The notes under the pieces: generated by a model
Database searches by the model: none
Told to the model about the DNA's origin: nothing
Seen by the model: the letters and a program-made list of their open reading frames with translations, nothing else
Part shown: positions 60,418 through 64,000 of the stretch, piece after piece
Layout: each line of letters begins with the position of its first letter
How positions within the stretch are numbered: position 1 is the first letter of the stretch
From: FEN-1297 sp964498065
GTDB lineage: Bacteria > Bacteroidota > Ignavibacteria > Ignavibacteriales > Ignavibacteriaceae
Length of the DNA stretch: 64,000 nt
NCBI GenBank assembly: GCA_964498065.1
Contig: CAZCFZ010000011.1
Location: forward strand, 18,872-82,871
Direction of reading: 5' to 3'
Program-made: the position numbers and the translations under genes

Positions 60418-60444
60418 TTATCGGTAGCAGATTTTAATTGTTTA
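60418..60444 (-). promoter_or_regulatory. fliC: Sigma-28 (FliA) promoter of fliC
   Basis: Minus strand TAAA (60441-60444), 15-base spacer CAATTAAAATCTGCT, ACCGATAA (60418-60425), one base from the enterobacterial consensus GCCGATAA. It lies 92 bases before the ATG. This is the best-supported promoter in the window. Confidence 0.85.
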
Positions 60445-60529
60445 GTCTAACCGGTAAAATTTATATGCTTTACTCTCTTTGATTTTATAGGAAATTATAT
60501 TTTAAAATTTTTAGCCTTAATACAAACAA

Positions 60530-60579
60530 CCTAATAAATATATTGAACCGCGCTGCCGATCTAGTTTTTATTTATTAGG
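60530..60579. repeat. 11-bp perfect inverted repeat between the GT2 remnant and fliC
   Basis: CCTAATAAATA (60530-60540) and TATTTATTAGG (60569-60579) enclose a 28-base, locally GC-rich spacer. It lies just after the pseudogene end and about 85 bases upstream of the fliC -35. It could be a terminator of the glycosyltransferase unit or an operator. Confidence 0.4.
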
Positions 60580-60596
60580 TCATCTGCTTGTGCTGA

Positions 60597-61184
60597 CTAT
60601 AAATTTTTCAGATTACTATCAAGAAGTTTTGAATTATTTGGTTCTAAGGATGCTATACCTTTCCATTTTGCCCAAAATAATTTTCTATAGCGTTCAATTA
60701 TTTCACCGGCAGTTTCTTCTTTATCTAAATAATTAATTTTTCTTAAGGCACGTATTGAACCTCTCCATTCATGTTCATAACCGTTAACCGGAACTATATA
60801 AGATTTCAATCCATTCTGCTTGACTTATAATCCGAGGTCCTATTCTTCAAAATAGCATGGCGTATACTGGTTGTCGAATTTTAAAACACCACTGTTTAAA
60901 AGTTCGGTTTTTACGGCAAATAAAGAACCTGAAACAGCATCAACTTCTACTGGGTTATCAAATAAACCCTTGTTAAAAGATATTATATCTTTTGCCGTTT
61001 CAAAATTTAAAAATGAACCCTGCGGTCCTACAATTGCTGAATCCTTCAATGTGAGTAATTGTCTTTCTAAATCATCAATTGTCACTTTTATTATGTGTAA
61101 AAAAGAATTAATTCCCTTTTCAAACGGAAGGAAATATTTTACTGCATCAAAATCTATTACTATTAATTCAAAACTTCGATACAC
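60597..61184 (-). pseudogene. Decayed GT2-type glycosyltransferase remnant
   Basis: One reading frame with two internal stops (TAG at 60840-60842, TAA at 60825-60827). Around them the frame reads YFEE, stop, DLGL, stop, VKQNGLKSYIVPVNGYEHEW, the late GT2 motif (usually YFEDxDLSLRxxxxGxK) interrupted by nonsense codons. Upstream it reads IVGPQGSFLN and VDAVSGSLFAVKTELL, typical acceptor-side motifs. The N-terminal nucleotide-binding half is missing, and further stops lie just before 61184. It would once have been a longer glycosyltransferase, perhaps part of a flagellin-glycosylation gene. Read-through of two stops is unlikely. Confidence 0.8.
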
Positions 61185-61203
61185 CTAGCGAAAAGGGAAT
61201 TAA

Positions 61204-64000
61204 TTAAATAAACTTAAGTAAGTTTTCGGCGGAAGCCTTCCAAGTGAATCTCTTCATAAATTCCCCTGCATTTTTTCCTATTTCTTTTATAGAATCTCTA
61301 TTGTAATATGCATATTCAAGCTTTGCAATTATCTCATCAATATACGGCTCTTCCCAATCCGCAATTAACTTTTTGTTCTTATCATATATTTTAAACTCTT
61401 GCATCCTTTCCAGCATGAGTGAATTTTCCTTAGTAAGAATATCCTTATGACCGGTGTTGTAAGAAGCAATAACCGGTTTAGCACATGCCATATATTCCAT
61501 CATTACCAAATTTGTGCCGCCTTCGCAACGGTTCGGGAACAATCCTATGTCCGAACTCAAATATAAATCTCTAAGCTTATTGTTAGGTACTATAGGCAGA
61601 GTAAAAACCTTATCGCCATCAATACCGTTGATGTAGCATAAGTTTACCATAAAATTTTTCCATGTTTCACCTTTGTACGCGTATTTAATGTGCTTAGATT
61701 CTCCCATCGAATGCATGGTGTCCGGCCACATGTTGTACCAAGCGTTGATTAATACTATGTCGGAATACTTCTGTTGTAGAATTTTTATTACCTTTAACAC
61801 AAGGTCCTGTCCTTTTCTTAATTCAAATTTGCCGCCGGAAAAAATTACAAATAGATCGTTGTTTTTTTGCCTTTCTTCAGGATAAAAAAGTTCCGGATCA
61901 AAACCTTGAATTAACAATCCTGTATTTTCTACCTTTCTCTCATTTAATTTTTGCACATTCCATGATGAAGCACCTAAAATAACATTAAAATCATGAGCAT
62001 TTTTAATTGCTATATCGTTAAGTTCGTATTCAAAAACTGGATGTCCGATATTTTTGGTGCCTATAACAGGGTATAAGGTACTAAAATCTTTATTGTTCAA
62101 TATTTGAAATACCGTGCCGTTTACTCTTCCAGTTTTAATAAGTCCAGTATCTTCATCTAAATTTATAACCTTTATTTTTTTTGACAGTTCTTTCTTAAAA
62201 TATTTACTAACAATCCCCCATCCATAATTTTCACCTGAGGTTAAGCCCAAATAAATAATTTGTCTATCATAAGGAACATTGGAAGAATCCGCATTAATAT
62301 TCTCCATTTTTTTATTTTTAGTAAATTTTATGAGATCTTTCTTTAATTTAAAGAACGCAGAATCCCAATCTTTGAATCGAGGTTGTCTATAAAGCTTCAT
62401 TGATGGATACCATTCAGTCCTTTCCCCCTCTTCCATCCATCTCCAATCCGGTACATACGGAAGCAGGAGCCATGTTTCTTTTCCCATTGCACCGGCAAGA
62501 TGAGCAACCGAAGTATCAACGGTTATTACAAGGTCAAGGTTTTCAATAATCGCAGCAGTATCGGCAAATGATTTTATTCCGTCGCTTAAATCCGAGATCA
62601 GCAGCTGGTAATCTTTTATTTGGATAACCGGAATCCCCTTTTGAAGGCTGTAAAAATGAGTTCCTTCTATTGAAAATAATGAGGATAGCTGCCTAAGTTT
62701 TACAGAACGGTTTCTGTCATTTGTATGGGTCGGATTTCCGGCCCAGATTATTCCTACTTTCAGTTTACTATCATAATTAAGTATTTCAGCCCATTTATTC
62801 TTTAAATTTTCGTCTGCAAAAAGGTATGGTTTATTAGGAGCAGTATCCGGTTCATATGCTTTAAGATAAAGGGGCAGACTTAAAAGAGGCAAGGCAAAAT
62901 CATATTCTATATCAGGCTCTTTAGTCACAACACGTTCAATTATTTCATCAATTCCATTAAATCCTTGAATTAATAAATGCATTTCTTTTTCACATTCAAA
63001 AATAACATAGCAGCCTTTTTCTTTTAATAACGGAATATATCTTACAAATTGTAAAGCATCGCCTAAGCCCTGTTCTGCGAATACAAGGACTCTTTTATTT
63101 CTCAAATCATCGTTGGTTTTAAATACTTTTTTAAATTCCCTTTTCCCAAATTCTTTTCTGTGAACTCTCCATTCATACTCTCTCCAACCTTCTTCGAAGT
63201 TCCCTTTTATTAAAAGTGCTTCTGCCTTATTATAGTGAGTAACAACATTCTCAGGATCATAATTTAAAGCTAAATTAAAATATTTCAATGACTCATTAAA
63301 ATTCTTAGACCGATAATACGCCAGCCCGATATTTGTATAAGCCATAGATATTTGTTTCTCGCTGCTTTTATTTTCCAATGATAAAGAAAGTACTTTATTA
63401 AAATATTCAAGCGCCTCTTCGAATTTTTCATTTGTTAATTTAATTCCTCCAAGATTTAATAACGAATTGGTATATCTCGGGTTTACCTGTAAAGCTCTAT
63501 TATAATATTTTTCAGCTTTAGAATAATTTTTCAAATCAGCATAAATTAATCCTAAATTATTCAGCACTTCCACACTATCATGCTTAATTTCATCAGCTTT
63601 TTTATAATATTTTAATGCTTTCTCATTATCGTCCATATAGTGATAGCATACTCCGATATTATAATTTATTTCCGCATCTTCTGGTTTCTGAGATAAAATT
63701 TTATTGAAATAATCTAAAGCTTTAACATAATTTTTTAACTGGAAGTATACTATTCCCAGGTATTTTAGAAGATATAGATTTTCAGGTGATTTATCGAGAA
63801 GGTTGTTAATATAAGTTTCAGCATTTTTATAATCCTTGTTTTGAATTAACTGGACAATTGTTTTATATTCTATTGATCCGTTACTTTCAATCGATATTCT
63901 TGAAAGATTACCCTTAGCCTCATCATTATCCGGTTTAATTTTTACAGCCTGCTTAAATTCAGCTTCTGCATCTTCATATCTTCCCATATCTTTGTAAATT
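61204..64000 (-). CDS. TPR protein fused to GT9-like and GT4-like glycosyltransferase domains (5' end beyond window)
   Basis: At least 927 aa are visible; the frame is open at the window edge and reads IYKD before MGRYED, so the true start lies further upstream. TPR repeats fill about residues 1-270 (counted from Met at 63987), e.g. LNNLGLIYADLKNYSKAEKY. A GT9-like domain (about 298-555) has EQGLGDALQFVRYIPLL and DTSVAHLAGAMG. A GT4-like domain (about 575-927) has FSGGKFELRKGQDLVLKVI and EGGTNLVMMEYMACAKPVIA. TPR-GT proteins such as Caulobacter FlmG glycosylate flagellin. Proximity to fliC suggests the same role, as inference. Confidence 0.88.
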   Translation of the reverse strand, partial: IYKDMGRYEDAEAEFKQAVKIKPDNDEAKGNLSRISIESNGSIEYKTIVQLIQNKDYKNAETYINNLLDKSPENLYLLKYLGIVYFQLKNYVKALDYFNKILSQKPEDAEINYNIGVCYHYMDDNEKALKYYKKADEIKHDSVEVLNNLGLIYADLKNYSKAEKYYNRALQVNPRYTNSLLNLGGIKLTNEKFEEALEYFNKVLSLSLENKSSEKQISMAYTNIGLAYYRSKNFNESLKYFNLALNYDPENVVTHYNKAEALLIKGNFEEGWREYEWRVHRKEFGKREFKKVFKTNDDLRNKRVLVFAEQGLGDALQFVRYIPLLKEKGCYVIFECEKEMHLLIQGFNGIDEIIERVVTKEPDIEYDFALPLLSLPLYLKAYEPDTAPNKPYLFADENLKNKWAEILNYDSKLKVGIIWAGNPTHTNDRNRSVKLRQLSSLFSIEGTHFYSLQKGIPVIQIKDYQLLISDLSDGIKSFADTAAIIENLDLVITVDTSVAHLAGAMGKETWLLLPYVPDWRWMEEGERTEWYPSMKLYRQPRFKDWDSAFFKLKKDLIKFTKNKKMENINADSSNVPYDRQIIYLGLTSGENYGWGIVSKYFKKELSKKIKVINLDEDTGLIKTGRVNGTVFQILNNKDFSTLYPVIGTKNIGHPVFEYELNDIAIKNAHDFNVILGASSWNVQKLNERKVENTGLLIQGFDPELFYPEERQKNNDLFVIFSGGKFELRKGQDLVLKVIKILQQKYSDIVLINAWYNMWPDTMHSMGESKHIKYAYKGETWKNFMVNLCYINGIDGDKVFTLPIVPNNKLRDLYLSSDIGLFPNRCEGGTNLVMMEYMACAKPVIASYNTGHKDILTKENSLMLERMQEFKIYDKNKKLIADWEEPYIDEIIAKLEYAYYNRDSIKEIGKNAGEFMKRFTWKASAENLLKFI

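Noticed and set aside
60820..60850. Stop-codon read-through or selenocysteine in the GT2 frame
   Set aside because: The stops are TAG and TAA, not TGA, and the N-terminal half of the enzyme is missing.
1..64000. CRISPR arrays, tRNA, rRNA, riboswitches, prophage genes
   Set aside because: No regularly spaced repeats, cloverleaf-like sequences or phage signature genes were found on reading both strands; a covariance-model search was not possible.

Overview
The window is one long AT-rich flagellar and chemotaxis locus. Nearly every gene lies on the minus strand, so transcription runs from high to low coordinates. Only three sensor-kinase genes (48350-54382) point the other way. P- and L-ring genes (flgI, flgH) and a TonB-type protein show a diderm cell. 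The low GC content, the repertoire and the gene order suggest a bacterium of the FCB group, most likely Ignavibacteria or a relative. This is inference, because no rRNA or other phylogenetic marker is present.

Layout from the high-coordinate end: (a) 64000-60597 holds a TPR/GT9-like/GT4-like glycosyltransferase, open at the window edge, and a decayed GT2 gene. (b) 60444-56609 is the filament unit fliC-fliS-fliD-fliT-like-flgM. (c) 56469-54375 is a soluble histidine kinase with an NtrC-type sigma-54 activator (FlrBC/FlgSR type). (d) 48350-54382 (plus strand) holds three soluble kinases. (e) 47945-40532 holds cheW, a large PAS hybrid kinase with a periplasmic CxxCH motif, a TonB-C protein and an MCP. 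(f) 39774-32660 is the che operon: HEAT protein, cheR, cheY, cheY, cheZ-like, cheA, cheB, 81-aa ORF. (g) 32534-20257 is flgB-flgC-orf89-fliE-fliF-fliG-fliH-fliI-fliJ-motE-fliK-flgD-TIGR02530-flgE, closed by a strong hairpin. (h) 20110-10823 is fliLMNOPQR-flhB-flhA-flhF-flhG. (i) 10724-1 is a small membrane protein, fliA, two HDOD genes, a degenerate kinase, three unrecognised genes, flgF-flgG-flgA-flgH-flgI-flgJ and the start of flgN.

The clearest regulatory signal is a recurring motif, TAAA-N15-NYCGATAA, the sigma-28 (FliA) promoter pattern. Exact copies lie upstream of fliC, flgM (inside the preceding gene), cheW and the che operon. Looser copies lie upstream of the tonB-like/mcp pair and the first plus-strand kinase. 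FliA itself appears to lack sigma region 3, and its partner FlgM is recognisable by sequence. An NtrC-type activator and a sigma-54-like site upstream of flgB suggest a two-tier sigma-54 then sigma-28 cascade.

Most genes are ordinary flagellar parts. The unusual content is: catalytically degenerate signalling proteins (a kinase with Glu in place of the phospho-accepting His, and a receiver with Glu in place of Asp); a CheA whose P2 domain is replaced by a Lys-rich linker; a divergent CheZ; a probable c-heme sensor kinase; FlgJ with a lytic-transglycosylase domain; and several small or unrecognised genes embedded in the operons (54, 72, 81, 89, 211 and 373 aa). motA/motB, flgK/flgL, cheC/cheD and rpoN are not in the window. 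No tRNA, rRNA, CRISPR array or intact insertion sequence was seen.
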